Shown in pieces: positions 25,159 to 33,686 of a stretch of DNA of 64,000 nt. Position 1 is the stretch's first letter, and each line of letters opens with the position of its first letter. The position numbers were made by a program, and so were the translations under genes. The DNA comes from Sedimenticola selenatireducens. Lineage in GTDB: Bacteria > Pseudomonadota > Gammaproteobacteria > Chromatiales > Chromatiaceae. Below the pieces are notes generated by a model. The model was not told the DNA's origin. It ran no database searches and saw only the letters and a list, made by a program, of their open reading frames with translations. Location: assembly GCF_007625115.1 (NCBI RefSeq), contig NZ_VMNH01000030.1:1-64000 (forward strand), read 5' to 3'.

Positions 25159-26157
25159 TTACGCAAACCCCTCCGGTGTGTTTCGCGGACGCACGGGATG
25201 ATCAGGGAAAGTCAGGCCAGCTCCAACAGTGGTCGACTCCATAAGTCCGGATTCCTTTCCGACCGATGGCTTGGGAAAACGTTTACCAAAGAGCTTCATC
25301 CACCCTTCCGTTGCTTGCTCCTGGTCTACCAGTGACAGCGCCTTGCGTCCGATAGCGGCATGTTCTACCACCTTGTTATAGAAGCCGTTGAAAGAATCGA
25401 AACTTACGCCTGCAAGGACGTTGTTGCCCGGCAAACTCGGATCTTCCAGCCAGGGTACTGAGTAGTAGCGAATGTCGTTGGCATAGCGCACCACAATTTT
25501 CTCCAGCATTTGAACAAATAGCTCACCATAATGTTTTTCATCTGGGTTTATGCACTCCGCAGCAATCACTTCAAGCACAAACCCTTTCGGCCTCTTGCCA
25601 ACTGTCCCATTTTCTCGGCGCCACCACTTAAATAGTTTGACGAGGGGTTTAAAGCGCATGCTGCAGCGATTGTTTATGTCACTTGTCCAATGTGTGTGTC
25701 CAGGCGGATTGGTTCTGAGCCATTGCTGCTGTTGCCGATCAGCGATGTAATACTCGCCTGTCCCGGTTGGGTCAATTAGTGGTACCACATCCATATCTAC
25801 CAATTGGGTAGATACTGAAACTGAGCGAGCCTGGCGGTTGGTCGGCGTGTAATGCCGTGTCAATGCCTTGTGAATTGCGTCGACCACATCACCAGGGTGA
25901 TCATTGAACCGATAGTCGGTAACTACGATAATATCGACGTCCGGACGCTTAATTCTGCCGCCCTTAATTTGTGGCCGAATGGCGGTTTCCCTTTTATATG
26001 AGCCTGACAAGAAGGTGGTGCGATGGCGTGAACCGAAGTCGACATCCGCCTGGAGTATTTCACGTAAGCGGTTTTGTGCACTCGAAGCGTTACTTTTTGT
26101 GGTTGGGCTGGGCTCTATGTCGGCCAGGAATTCGGAAAATCGAGAGTTTGGAGTCAC
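25159..26157 (-). CDS. cdnD: CBASS CD-NTase, probably clade D
   Basis: A 332-residue nucleotidyltransferase: FLSGSYKRETAIRPQ (GS at 52-53) and RPDVDIIVVTDYRF (Asp73, Asp75), with a third Asp in LVDMDVVPLID. The opening (FSEFLADIEPSPTTK) and the tail ending PEGFA resemble the clade D enzyme of Enterobacter cloacae as I remember it; that enzyme makes a cyclic trinucleotide and pairs with Cap4. The C-terminal Ala is the expected site of Cap2-dependent conjugation. The start is a GTG at 26157 with GAGG upstream; it overlaps the stop of a possible 11-codon leader frame. Confidence 0.9.
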   Translation of the reverse strand: MTPNSRFSEFLADIEPSPTTKSNASSAQNRLREILQADVDFGSRHRTTFLSGSYKRETAIRPQIKGGRIKRPDVDIIVVTDYRFNDHPGDVVDAIHKALTRHYTPTNRQARSVSVSTQLVDMDVVPLIDPTGTGEYYIADRQQQQWLRTNPPGHTHWTSDINNRCSMRFKPLVKLFKWWRRENGTVGKRPKGFVLEVIAAECINPDEKHYGELFVQMLEKIVVRYANDIRYYSVPWLEDPSLPGNNVLAGVSFDSFNGFYNKVVEHAAIGRKALSLVDQEQATEGWMKLFGKRFPKPSVGKESGLMESTTVGAGLTFPDHPVRPRNTPEGFA

Positions 26158-26189
26158 CTTTGCGCCTCTTGCATTCCGTTAAGAGTCAT
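26154..26189 (-). CDS. Possible 11-codon leader ORF before the CBASS operon
   Basis: ATG at 26189 opens MTLNGMQEAQR and ends in TGA whose first two bases are part of the GTG start of the CD-NTase gene (GTGA overlap). The stop-start overlap would couple translation of the CD-NTase to this short frame. It could equally be chance. Confidence 0.25.
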   Translation of the reverse strand: MTLNGMQEAQR

Positions 26190-26406
26190 TAGTACGTCGG
26201 GCAGTGAATACTGCACATTCGTTCGGATTGATGCCTCGTATACATCGGCAAATTTCTCAGTATGTGGGTCCGGCAGGTAAGGATAGAAGTCCCACTCTGT
26301 GGGACGGGCCATCCACAAATTTAGCTGACGAAAGAAGTCTAACCCGCGACCTGCTGATTACAAAGCCTGAAGATGGATGCCAATTCGAGAGTCTATACTC
26401 TATTCA
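26190..26406. other. Spacer between CBASS and rep
   Basis: Holds the CBASS promoter and the end of the rep transcript. The only structure seen is a hairpin GTCCCAC-TCT-GTGGGAC at 26289-26305, without a T-run on either side. Confidence 0.35.
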
Positions 26407-27132
26407 CTACAACAACGCCATCTGAGCCTTCTCTTCAAATCTGAACTCAAGGCGGTCTACCGCCCTACCCTTCTTGATCGGTTTCCACTCAATATGCAGC
26501 GATGTTTTCTGGTTCAACTCATTCACCGCGGGCTGGATCACCCGTGCCTTCAGGTTGGTGAAACGGTCATATTTGCCCTGCAGCTGCAGGCGATTTCTCA
26601 GGTCTTGCTCCGTGATAATGAAAAGCCCGGTCCCGGTAAACTGGGCCAGCATTTCATAAAGCCTGATCGAATAGGTGGAGGAGAGTTCCGCTACCTCGGC
26701 CAGGCGGTAGCTGGTGAAACGCTTGTGTAGCATTGTGATATAGGGTGCTATCTCTGGCGAAAATCCCAGCTTGACCTTGCCCTCCCCTTTTCGATATTCC
26801 GCTGAGTAGACCCAGCGCATCCTTTTCTTTACTTCGCCTTCGATCTTGCGGATATCCCGTTCATACAGCTTGTTCACGGCGTCTTCCATTTCCCTATAGG
26901 CGCTCTTCATGTCGGTATTGAACAGGTCGCTAAATTCGTCCACCGAGAGCGTGAATAGGTTGTCCTTGGGTAATGGCTTTCGCCCATCCAATTGAGCGGC
27001 ACAGGCAAGGATAATTCGCTGTTCATTGAGCGTGAGGCTGTATGATGCCTCGATCAGCGCGTTCGCCTTCGTAACTAAACGACTCGAGATAGAAGATCTG
27101 GCAACCTTTCCTACCTCCTTGTGATTAGTCAT
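26407..27132 (-). CDS. rep: Replication initiator protein, Rep_3 family
   Basis: The 241-residue product from ATG 27132 (AGGA upstream) has the twin winged-helix pattern of Rep_3 initiators: SLTLNEQRIILACAAQLDG in the first half, YREMEDAVNKLYERD, RWVYSAEYRKGEGKVKLGFS, FTSYRLAEVAELSSTYSIRLYE and FTNLKARVIQPAVNELNQKT in the second. Such proteins bind iterons as monomers to open the origin and bind an inverted pair as dimers to repress their own gene. Both kinds of site are present next to it (27177-27610). A longer frame from 27246 crosses the operator and has no ribosome binding site. Confidence 0.93.
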   Translation of the reverse strand: MTNHKEVGKVARSSISSRLVTKANALIEASYSLTLNEQRIILACAAQLDGRKPLPKDNLFTLSVDEFSDLFNTDMKSAYREMEDAVNKLYERDIRKIEGEVKKRMRWVYSAEYRKGEGKVKLGFSPEIAPYITMLHKRFTSYRLAEVAELSSTYSIRLYEMLAQFTGTGLFIITEQDLRNRLQLQGKYDRFTNLKARVIQPAVNELNQKTSLHIEWKPIKKGRAVDRLEFRFEEKAQMALL

Positions 27133-27176
27133 GTTTGTTCCTAGGCGATATGTAATTTGGGCTAGTCTATGGCAAT

Positions 27177-27204
27177 ATGCTACAAATGTAAACGCATGTA
27201 GCAT
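27177..27204. promoter_or_regulatory. Inverted iteron pair, probable rep autoregulatory operator
   Basis: ATGCTACA (27177-27184) and TGTAGCAT (27197-27204) are exact inverse copies, 45-72 bases before the rep start codon. They share the core of the origin iterons (TGTAGCAT). A further degenerate copy, CTGTAGCAG, lies at 27216-27224. In Rep_3 plasmids an inverted iteron pair here serves dimer binding and repression. Confidence 0.7.
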
Positions 27205-27267
27205 TAGCCGGATATCTGTAGCAGCAAAGTGAATTCCAGGCCTCATATAGAGGGGGTTGAGGGGATG

Positions 27268-27720
27268 CCGTCAATTTGTAGCATTTCAGTTCAAGCGCAT
27301 TAACCGCAAATCTGTAGCATTTGAATTATTTGGGGTATGGGTATCTGTATAGGTTGCTTCAACGAACACCGTAAATATGTAGCATTTGGAACCCCATCAC
27401 TGGCCGCTAATTTGTAGCATTAGAGATTATTTAAAATAATTCGCCTTTAAATTCCTGATATATGTGAATATTGTTCTTTAATAGCCTGAAACCAGCGCCA
27501 TTACTGGCTTTTTTCCTCCTGTGGATAACGCCGTAAATTTGTAGCATCAAGCCGCTTAACTGTAGTATTAAACCGTATTTTTGTAGCATCCCACCGTAAA
27601 ATTGTAGCACGTGGCCAGCCTAACCTGTTGTATTTACTGAGTAAAAACACCTCTTAAAAACAAGTATAAAAACATTAAAAAACAAGAAAGAGTCCTGCGG
27701 CTGTGGATAACTCAAATCAT
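27268..27720. other. Plasmid replication origin (oriV) with iterons and DnaA boxes
   Basis: Eight direct repeats close to CCGTAAATTTGTAGCAT start at 27268, 27304, 27369, 27404, 27531, 27552, 27573 and 27594; the last four are spaced exactly 21 bases apart, two helical turns. Two perfect DnaA boxes (TGTGGATAA, reverse of TTATCCACA) lie at 27520-27528 and 27702-27710, flanking the second iteron block, and an A-rich stretch (27625-27690) between the iterons and the second box is a likely unwinding element. Confidence 0.88.
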
Positions 27721-28326
27721 ACTCAAAAGAAGGACGCCCTTTTCACATAACAACGCCTACCCTTCGCCATCCATGGCTTCGCCCCTTCGGCCTTTGCACA
27801 CCATCCATGGTGTGCTTCCGTTCTCTAAATAAATTTAGATACGAAATTCCAATCTCCATTCTTTTCCCAACATCTTCTAAGGACTGTTCGTCTCCGACTC
27901 ACAGAAATAATCCAAATAGGTTCACTACGTTCACCCGTACCTTCCACCACTTATCCAATTCACAGCCACCACAAAATAAATACTTTAATGAGTGTTCGCC
28001 TCTGGCTCACACAACCAATAAAACCGGTTCGCTAATCGCTCACCAAAAAGCGTCTACAAGTAAGGGCCGGCGGGCACTCTCCTTTTTACGCCTTCTCATG
28101 CCTTGTGCGTTCTCCTACCCGCCGATCTATACAATCTTGACTCGTTTGCAGCCTCGAGAGCCCCCCTCTTTTTTGGGGCTCTATGCCCCTCTTATTGAGC
28201 TTCGCCATTCTTGAGAATTCATGCCCAATAATGCTATTTACGTTATTTTTTGTTTTTCGTTAGTTATTGTGTGAATATTCGCCAATATTAGTTAATTACG
28301 TAACTCATCACCTAACGGAGTACTTC
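27721..28326. other. Non-coding spacer between oriV and parA
   Basis: A pyrimidine-rich, low-complexity stretch. An open frame of 135 codons on the plus strand (27807-28214) has Ser/Thr/Pro-rich composition, no ribosome binding site and no family, and I regard it as non-coding. Structures: a perfect inverted repeat GCACACCAT-CC-ATGGTGTGC at 27796-27815, and two diverged copies of a unit around TGTTCGTCTCCGACTCACA (near 27885) and TGTTCGCCTCTGGCTCACA (near 27992). The parA promoter must lie near the right end. Confidence 0.4.
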
Positions 28327-29496
28327 ATGACATCATTATCGACGTTGTCGGATTTAAGCGAACGGATGCATCGGCTAATCCGGGCCATTAATGATCGTAA
28401 CATTAATGCCAAACCTGGGAAGATGGCACCAAAGATCTATACCATGAAGGAAGCGGAACCTCTCATCGGACGGAAATATCATACGATACGTGCGGCCGAG
28501 AAAGAAGGCCGGCTCCAGCCGCGGGAGACGCTGGCGGATGGCCGGAGAACAGGGTATACGCTGGCCGATATCAACCGTGCGCGGGAAGTGTTCGGAACCC
28601 GCCTTCGTCGCGGCGCTGGTGATGATCCGATCCGGATTGCCGTCTCCAACTTTAAGGGTGGGTCTGCAAAAACCACAACCACCGTCCATGCGGCTCAGTA
28701 CCTGGCCGAGCATGGGTTAAGGGTACTGTTGGTTGACTGCGATCCGCAGGCCAGTTCAACCGCCGCTTTTGGTTATGTCCCTGATGATGATGTCAACGTT
28801 TCAAATACGCTTCTACCGCTCCTCGATGGTGAGCAATCTTCACTTGCCTATGCGATTCGGGAGACTTATTGGGATTCACTGGATCTGATTCCGTCCAACC
28901 TAATGCTTTACAACGCCGAGTATGGACTGGCGGTTGAGGCTAACAAGAATCCAACCGCCCTCCTCCGGTTATTACTTGGCCTGCAGTCCATAGAGCAAAA
29001 CTATGATGTGATCCTACTTGACCCTCCACCGGCACTGGGAATGATTTCATTGAGTGTGATGCAGGCAGCCAATGCGTTGGTGGTCCCCACTCCGCCGGCG
29101 CTCTACGATATTTTCTCCACTCGTGCGTTTTTCTCAATGTTGGTCGAGGTAGTAGAGACGCTGCAGCGTCACTTTGGTGAGGTTGACTACAAGTTTGTGC
29201 GCTTGCTAGTGACGCGCCTGGATATGAATTCCGAAACACAGCAGCAATTGGTGGAGTTGCTTCCCGAAGTGATGGGCAATACCTTGATGCGCCATTCGGT
29301 GACGAAGACTGCCGCACTGGATCGTGCCGGCATGTATGGTCGTAGTCTGTATGAAGTGTTGCCTGATAGTGTTCCCCGGAAAACATGGAAGCGGGCGGTT
29401 AATCATTTCAATAAAGCGAACGAGGAGCTTTTGCTGCTTATCCGCCAGTCCTGGCCCTCCCATGCCGAGGTGTTGCGAGAAGAGGGACTTTTGTAA
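28327..29496 (+). CDS. parA: ParA-family partition ATPase with N-terminal DNA-binding domain
   Basis: A 389-residue protein from ATG 28327 (CGGAG upstream). Residues ~1-100 form a DNA-binding region of type Ib-negative, i.e. type Ia, ParA proteins (YTMKEAEPLIGRKYHTIRAAE). The deviant Walker A is FKGGSAKTTTTVHAAQYL (Ala in place of the second Gly), Walker A' LLVDCDPQASST, Walker B YDVILLDPPPALG. It moves the plasmid over the nucleoid with ParB and probably represses its own operon. 109 bases separate it from parB, and a parS-like site lies in that gap. Confidence 0.93.
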   Translation: MTSLSTLSDLSERMHRLIRAINDRNINAKPGKMAPKIYTMKEAEPLIGRKYHTIRAAEKEGRLQPRETLADGRRTGYTLADINRAREVFGTRLRRGAGDDPIRIAVSNFKGGSAKTTTTVHAAQYLAEHGLRVLLVDCDPQASSTAAFGYVPDDDVNVSNTLLPLLDGEQSSLAYAIRETYWDSLDLIPSNLMLYNAEYGLAVEANKNPTALLRLLLGLQSIEQNYDVILLDPPPALGMISLSVMQAANALVVPTPPALYDIFSTRAFFSMLVEVVETLQRHFGEVDYKFVRLLVTRLDMNSETQQQLVELLPEVMGNTLMRHSVTKTAALDRAGMYGRSLYEVLPDSVPRKTWKRAVNHFNKANEELLLLIRQSWPSHAEVLREEGLL

Positions 29497-29510
29497 GGAT
29501 ATATGTGGAA

Positions 29511-29526
29511 ATTCGCACCTGCGAAT
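29511..29526. promoter_or_regulatory. parS-like palindrome, copy 1
   Basis: ATTCGCACCTGCGAAT: 7-base arms ATTCGCA/TGCGAAT around CC. It lies between parA and parB. The 23 bases around it (from GAAATTCGC to AATTATC) are identical to copy 2 behind parB, and similarity continues into a CATAAC word, which suggests a binding site for ParB rather than a terminator. Confidence 0.65.
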
Positions 29527-29605
29527 TATCACCATAACTATATGATGTATATATGAAAAACGTATTTCTATTGATTGCGTATTTTCGACAAAATTGGAGA
29601 CGAAT

Positions 29606-30583
29606 ATGGCCGGCTCAAAATCTAAGATGAAGGGACTCATGGATGCGTTGCGGGACAATGTCCATGAGCAAAGTAGTAGCAACTCAAAGGATGCTGATGA
29701 GGAAAAACAACGCACAACACCTGGGGCGTTTCGCCATCGGTTGGAAACCTTGCCAACGCACGCAACGCCTCGAAAAAATGAACTGAAGGTTCAGCTCAAG
29801 ATTGATCCCAAACGTTGTCGGATTTGGGCCGACCATGACCGACGTTACGATCTTCTCAATGAAGATAATTGTTCGGATCTGATAGAAGGCTTCCAGGCGC
29901 AGGGTCAGCAGATACCGGCGATTGTTCGTGAGATCGCTGACGATCCAGACCATGACTACGAGATCATCGTCGGGACGCGGCGCCACTGGACCGCATCCTA
30001 TTTGGGTGTCCCTTATCTGGTTGAAGTCCAGAGTCTGACGGATCAACAGGCGTTTGTTCTGGTTGATGCGGAGAACAGGCAGCGAAAAGACATATCTGAT
30101 TATGAGCGTGCCGTGTTCTATGCCAATGCTTTAAAGCAACTTTACTCGACCCAGAAAGAGATGGCTGAAGCGATGAAGACCTCGAAGGCGTGGCTCAATG
30201 AGTACATCGCGTTATCAGCTTTTCCAAAAGAGGTGGTCGATTGTTACAAGGACATCACTGACATCAAGGTCACCCATGCGCGTAAATTAACGCCGCTGTT
30301 GAAAGATTCAAAGCTGCGCCCAAAAGTTCTAGAGCGGGCGAAAGCAATCAAGGGACAGTCGCTTGATGGGGCAGGGATCCTGAAAGCCCTACTCGAGGCA
30401 GCAAAACCGAAAAGGGGAGGGGGGGTGAATTTTAGTAAAGATTACACACTGGATAAACAGAAAGCCTTTTCTGTTTCAAAATCGGGCAAGAGTGGATTGC
30501 ATATCAAGATAGATCCTAAGTTTGAAGGTAACCTGGATGCGTTGTTAAGTCTGATTAATGACGCTGTGAGAGAGAATATTTAG
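29606..30583 (+). CDS. parB: ParB-family centromere-binding protein
   Basis: A 325-residue ParB when started at ATG 29606 (GGAGA five bases upstream). The N-terminal CTP-binding ParB/Srx domain has the modified motif VGTRRHWTASYLGVPYLVEV (usual GERRxRA replaced by GTRRHWTA) and ENRQRKDISDYERAVFYANAL; a helix-turn-helix follows (STQKEMAEAMKTSKAWLNEYIAL) and a C-terminal dimerisation part. A basic N-terminal start (SKSKMKGLMDALRDN) would contact ParA. Confidence 0.92.
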   Translation: MAGSKSKMKGLMDALRDNVHEQSSSNSKDADEEKQRTTPGAFRHRLETLPTHATPRKNELKVQLKIDPKRCRIWADHDRRYDLLNEDNCSDLIEGFQAQGQQIPAIVREIADDPDHDYEIIVGTRRHWTASYLGVPYLVEVQSLTDQQAFVLVDAENRQRKDISDYERAVFYANALKQLYSTQKEMAEAMKTSKAWLNEYIALSAFPKEVVDCYKDITDIKVTHARKLTPLLKDSKLRPKVLERAKAIKGQSLDGAGILKALLEAAKPKRGGGVNFSKDYTLDKQKAFSVSKSGKSGLHIKIDPKFEGNLDALLSLINDAVRENI

Positions 30584-31072
30584 GGATGGGCACCATAGGG
30601 GAGTGGGGTCGTTGGGATGAGCCAATAGATCAAGACTGAACTATTGGCGAGGTGTTCTATAAGCGCTCCACAGATGCTTCGCAACTGAGGCTATTGAGTG
30701 TGAAAAGCTTGATGTTGTTTCTCTGTTACACAAATGTACAATCTGACCTGCTAGTTAAAGGTTGGAATAGCTGACAAAAAGAGGGTAGGGGGCACATGTG
30801 AAATTCGCACCTGCGAATTATCTACATAACATATTGATTATATTACATAATCAAACATTTGATTGATCTGCTTTTTCTGTATTATATGATGATAAATATC
30901 TATTCAGAAACAGCGTTACCGAGGTGCTCTGCACAGTCTTACCTTGTCAAAGGCGTAGTATCTTATCGACTTTGGGTGTCGTTACTTGTTGCCGGACCAT
31001 ATTGGTCGAGCAGCATTGCCGAGGTAGTGCGTGAACATAGCGTATCTTCGATGATTTATTGAGGTTTAATTG
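30584..31072. other. Spacer behind parB
   Basis: About 490 bases between parB and the methylase gene with no coding frame that I trust. It contains the second parS-like palindrome (30803-30818) and, right of it, an A+T-rich stretch (30835-30905) with TATAAT-like words that is a plausible promoter for the restriction-modification operon. Confidence 0.4.
30803..30818. promoter_or_regulatory. parS-like palindrome, copy 2
   Basis: Second copy of ATTCGCACCTGCGAAT, 220 bases behind parB, with the same flanks as copy 1. Two identical sites bracketing parB fit a plasmid centromere. Confidence 0.65.
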
Positions 31073-32797
31073 ATGGCATTTACGCCGACCGTTGTCCAGA
31101 AGACCATTTTAGCTCCTGCTTGCCCTATTACGGCGGCGACCGAGGCATTGGCTACGAATGGTGGGCTAGAAGCACGTGGAGCTATTTTTACGCGCCTTGA
31201 GGTTGTGAATTTCATCCTGGATCTGGCAGGTTATACCGAGAGTCAGCCTCTGTATAATTTGCGGCTGTTAGAGCCATCATTTGGCGCGGGTGATTTCCTG
31301 CTTCCAATTATTATGCGGTTGCTAAAAGCTTGGCGGGCTGCAAAACCGAATGGGGATGCCTTAGAGGATCTGAGTGATGCGATTAGGGCTGTAGAGCTTC
31401 ACCACGATACCTTTCATAGCACCCATGCCGATGTTGTAGCTCTCCTCAAGAGTGAGGGGGTAGCGTCCAATAAGGCGACTGTTATCGCTAATCGCTGGTT
31501 GTCGAGGGGAGACTTCCTGCTAGCTTCGCTTGAAGGGGAGTTTGATTTTGTAGTGGGTAATCCGCCCTACGTCCGTCAAGAGTTAATCCCAGGGCCCTTA
31601 TTGGCTGAGTACCGCAACCGGTACCAGACGATGTATGACAGGGCAGACATCTATATTCCCTTCATCGAGCGTTCGCTTTCTGTCTTGTCTGATGGGGGAC
31701 ATATGGGTTTCATTTGCGCAGACCGATGGATGAAGAACCGATATGGTGGACCTCTTCGAAACCTTGTGGCAGAACGGTATCACCTGAAAGTGTATGTCGA
31801 TATGGTGGATACCCCCGCTTTTCAATCGGATGTGATGTCATATCCTGCAATAACGATTATCAGTCGTGAAGATCCAGGTGCGACCCGTATTGCACACCGC
31901 CCTGATATTGAGCAGGCAACACTGACTGCACTCGCGGATTCGCTTCGTGCTCCGACGCTACCGCAAGAGGAGAGTGGCGTACGCGAATTAGCCAGTGTGA
32001 TGAAAGGTTCTGAGCCCTGGCTGTTGGAATCTTCTGACCAGATGGCTGTTATCCGCCGTTTAGAACAATATTTTCCTTCCCTGGAAGAGGTCGGCTGCAA
32101 AGTGGGAATTGGCGTTGCTACTGGTGCGGACAGGGTGTTTATTGGCGAATATAATTCGTTGGATGTCGAGCCAGACCGTAAGTTACCGCTGGTAATGACG
32201 AAAGACATCCTATCGGGGGAAGTTGAGTGGCGTGGCCAAGGGGTTATTAATCCATTTGCTGAAACCGGCGGGCTCGTTGATCTTAAGGATTATCCGCGTC
32301 TTAAGCGTTTCCTTGAAGCTCATCGAGATATTATCGCTACCCGCCACTGTGCCAAGAAATCACCAGCACGTTGGTATCGAACTATTGATCGCATCACACC
32401 GGCGTTGGCCTTAAAACCAAAGCTATTGATACCTGACATTAAAGGGGAAGCTCACATCGTTTTTGAGGGTGGGGAGTTGTATCCGCACCACAACCTTTAT
32501 TTCGTCACGTCTGAAGACTGGGAGCTGCGGGCTTTACAAGCGGTGCTGCTATCCGCTGTTACTCGCCTTTTCGTGGCGACGTACTCCACCAAAATGCGAG
32601 GAGGCTTTCTACGATTCCAGGCGCAGTATTTACGCAGAATACGCATTCCGCCGTGGGCAGATGTATCCGAGCAACTACGCCGAGAGTTGATTGATGCCGC
32701 TGTCAGGCGTGACATACAGGCCTGCAACTGTGCCACATTCAAGCTCTATGGCCTTAATCAAGAAGAACGATCTGCCCTAGGTGGCAATGGAGAATAA
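31073..32797 (+). CDS. Adenine-specific DNA methyltransferase, PaeR7I/XhoI type
   Basis: The 574-residue protein has SAM motif I ([19 protein letters not shown]) and the catalytic motif [18 protein letters not shown], the gamma arrangement with a C-terminal target-recognition region. [20 protein letters not shown] and [18 protein letters not shown] are typical of M.PaeR7I-like enzymes, which methylate the A of CTCGAG. The nuclease gene begins directly at the next base, so the pair is one operon. Start at ATG 31073 with GAGG upstream. Confidence 0.9.
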   Translation: MAFTPTVVQKTILAPACPITAATEALATNGGLEARGAIFTRLEVVNFILDLAGYTESQPLYNLRLLEPSFGAGDFLLPIIMRLLKAWRAAKPNGDALEDLSDAIRAVELHHDTFHSTHADVVALLKSEGVASNKATVIANRWLSRGDFLLASLEGEFDFVVGNPPYVRQELIPGPLLAEYRNRYQTMYDRADIYIPFIERSLSVLSDGGHMGFICADRWMKNRYGGPLRNLVAERYHLKVYVDMVDTPAFQSDVMSYPAITIISREDPGATRIAHRPDIEQATLTALADSLRAPTLPQEESGVRELASVMKGSEPWLLESSDQMAVIRRLEQYFPSLEEVGCKVGIGVATGADRVFIGEYNSLDVEPDRKLPLVMTKDILSGEVEWRGQGVINPFAETGGLVDLKDYPRLKRFLEAHRDIIATRHCAKKSPARWYRTIDRITPALALKPKLLIPDIKGEAHIVFEGGELYPHHNLYFVTSEDWELRALQAVLLSAVTRLFVATYSTKMRGGFLRFQAQYLRRIRIPPWADVSEQLRRELIDAAVRRDIQACNCATFKLYGLNQEERSALGGNGE

Positions 32798-33538
32798 ATG
32801 GCTCTTGATCTAGTCAATTACGAGAAAAAAGCCCGGGAGGCGGTGAAAGTTTTTTGGGGTAACAGAAACGCGGCAAAGCTGAAACAGGTTGAGTCAGGGA
32901 AGCCCGATCAAGGTGAACGAGCGGGGGTCACCTCTGGAAAGAACATGGACGGTTTTTTAGCCTTGATTATCGATATTATCAAGGCAAACGGGTTAGCTGA
33001 TGCTGAGGTTCACCAGAAGCGCGCGGTGCTTACGCTGCCGGGTTATTTTCGACCAACAAAGCTCTGGGATCTTCTCGTGATCAGCAAGGGAGAGCTGATT
33101 GCGGCGATTGAGCTGAAAAGTCAAGTTGGCCCTTCCTTCGGAAACAACTTCAATAACCGTACAGAGGAGGCTATCGGTACGGCACATGATCTCTGGACTG
33201 CTTATCGAGAGGAGGCGTTTGGTAAACAACCACGTCCATTTGTTGGGTGGCTAATGATGGTTGAGGATGCGCCAGGCTCTCGTAAGCCGGTGCGTGATGC
33301 GTCGCCACACTTTCCAGTGTTCGAAGAGTTCAAGGGAGCCTCGTACCTCAAACGGTATGACCTGCTTTGCCAGCGTTTGGTGCAGGAACAGCTTTACACA
33401 ACAGCTGCTGTCATTACTGCGGAACGGAGTGCCGCAGAATCAGGTAAGTTCTCCGAGCTGTCTTCTATGACTGGCCTCAGGACGTTTGTTGCTACACTAG
33501 CGGGCCATGTCGCTGCTGAAGCTGCGCGGTTGGGGTAG
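32798..33538 (+). CDS. Type II restriction endonuclease, PaeR7I/XhoI family (CTCGAG)
   Basis: A 246-residue protein, the length I remember for R.PaeR7I. Family landmarks are [19 protein letters not shown], the catalytic region [20 protein letters not shown] (Asp and ELK) and [19 protein letters not shown]. It should cleave DNA at unmethylated CTCGAG and thus protect the plasmid host against phage and kill segregants. Specificity is inferred from family membership. Confidence 0.9.
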   Translation: MALDLVNYEKKAREAVKVFWGNRNAAKLKQVESGKPDQGERAGVTSGKNMDGFLALIIDIIKANGLADAEVHQKRAVLTLPGYFRPTKLWDLLVISKGELIAAIELKSQVGPSFGNNFNNRTEEAIGTAHDLWTAYREEAFGKQPRPFVGWLMMVEDAPGSRKPVRDASPHFPVFEEFKGASYLKRYDLLCQRLVQEQLYTTAAVITAERSAAESGKFSELSSMTGLRTFVATLAGHVAAEAARLG

Positions 33539-33686
33539 GGCGCCTGAAAAGGGTAGGGGAGTTTGCTACAAGCCGGCTATGATCGTACAACCAGGAGGGC
33601 TGTCCTCATTGGTGCTGACCCACCGCGCAGTAAAGCAGAAGTTAGTGTTGTAATTTAGGTATTCAACCTTTAGCGTCAGCTAAATA

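Noticed and set aside
26289..26305. GTCCCAC-TCT-GTGGGAC hairpin as a terminator
   Set aside because: No T-run on either strand, so the role remains open; noted only within the spacer entry.
27160..27620. Repeated TGTAGCAT units taken as a CRISPR-like array
   Set aside because: Repeats are only ~17 bases with irregular or 21-base spacing, no cas genes nearby, and the position beside a Rep_3 gene explains them as iterons.
27807..28214. 135-codon open frame right of the origin
   Set aside because: No ribosome binding site, Ser/Thr/Pro-rich low-complexity product, in a pyrimidine-rich spacer with inverted repeats; no family resemblance.
29206..29715. 169-codon minus-strand frame across the parA-parB junction
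   Set aside because: It crosses the parS-like site and both partition genes; no homology seen.
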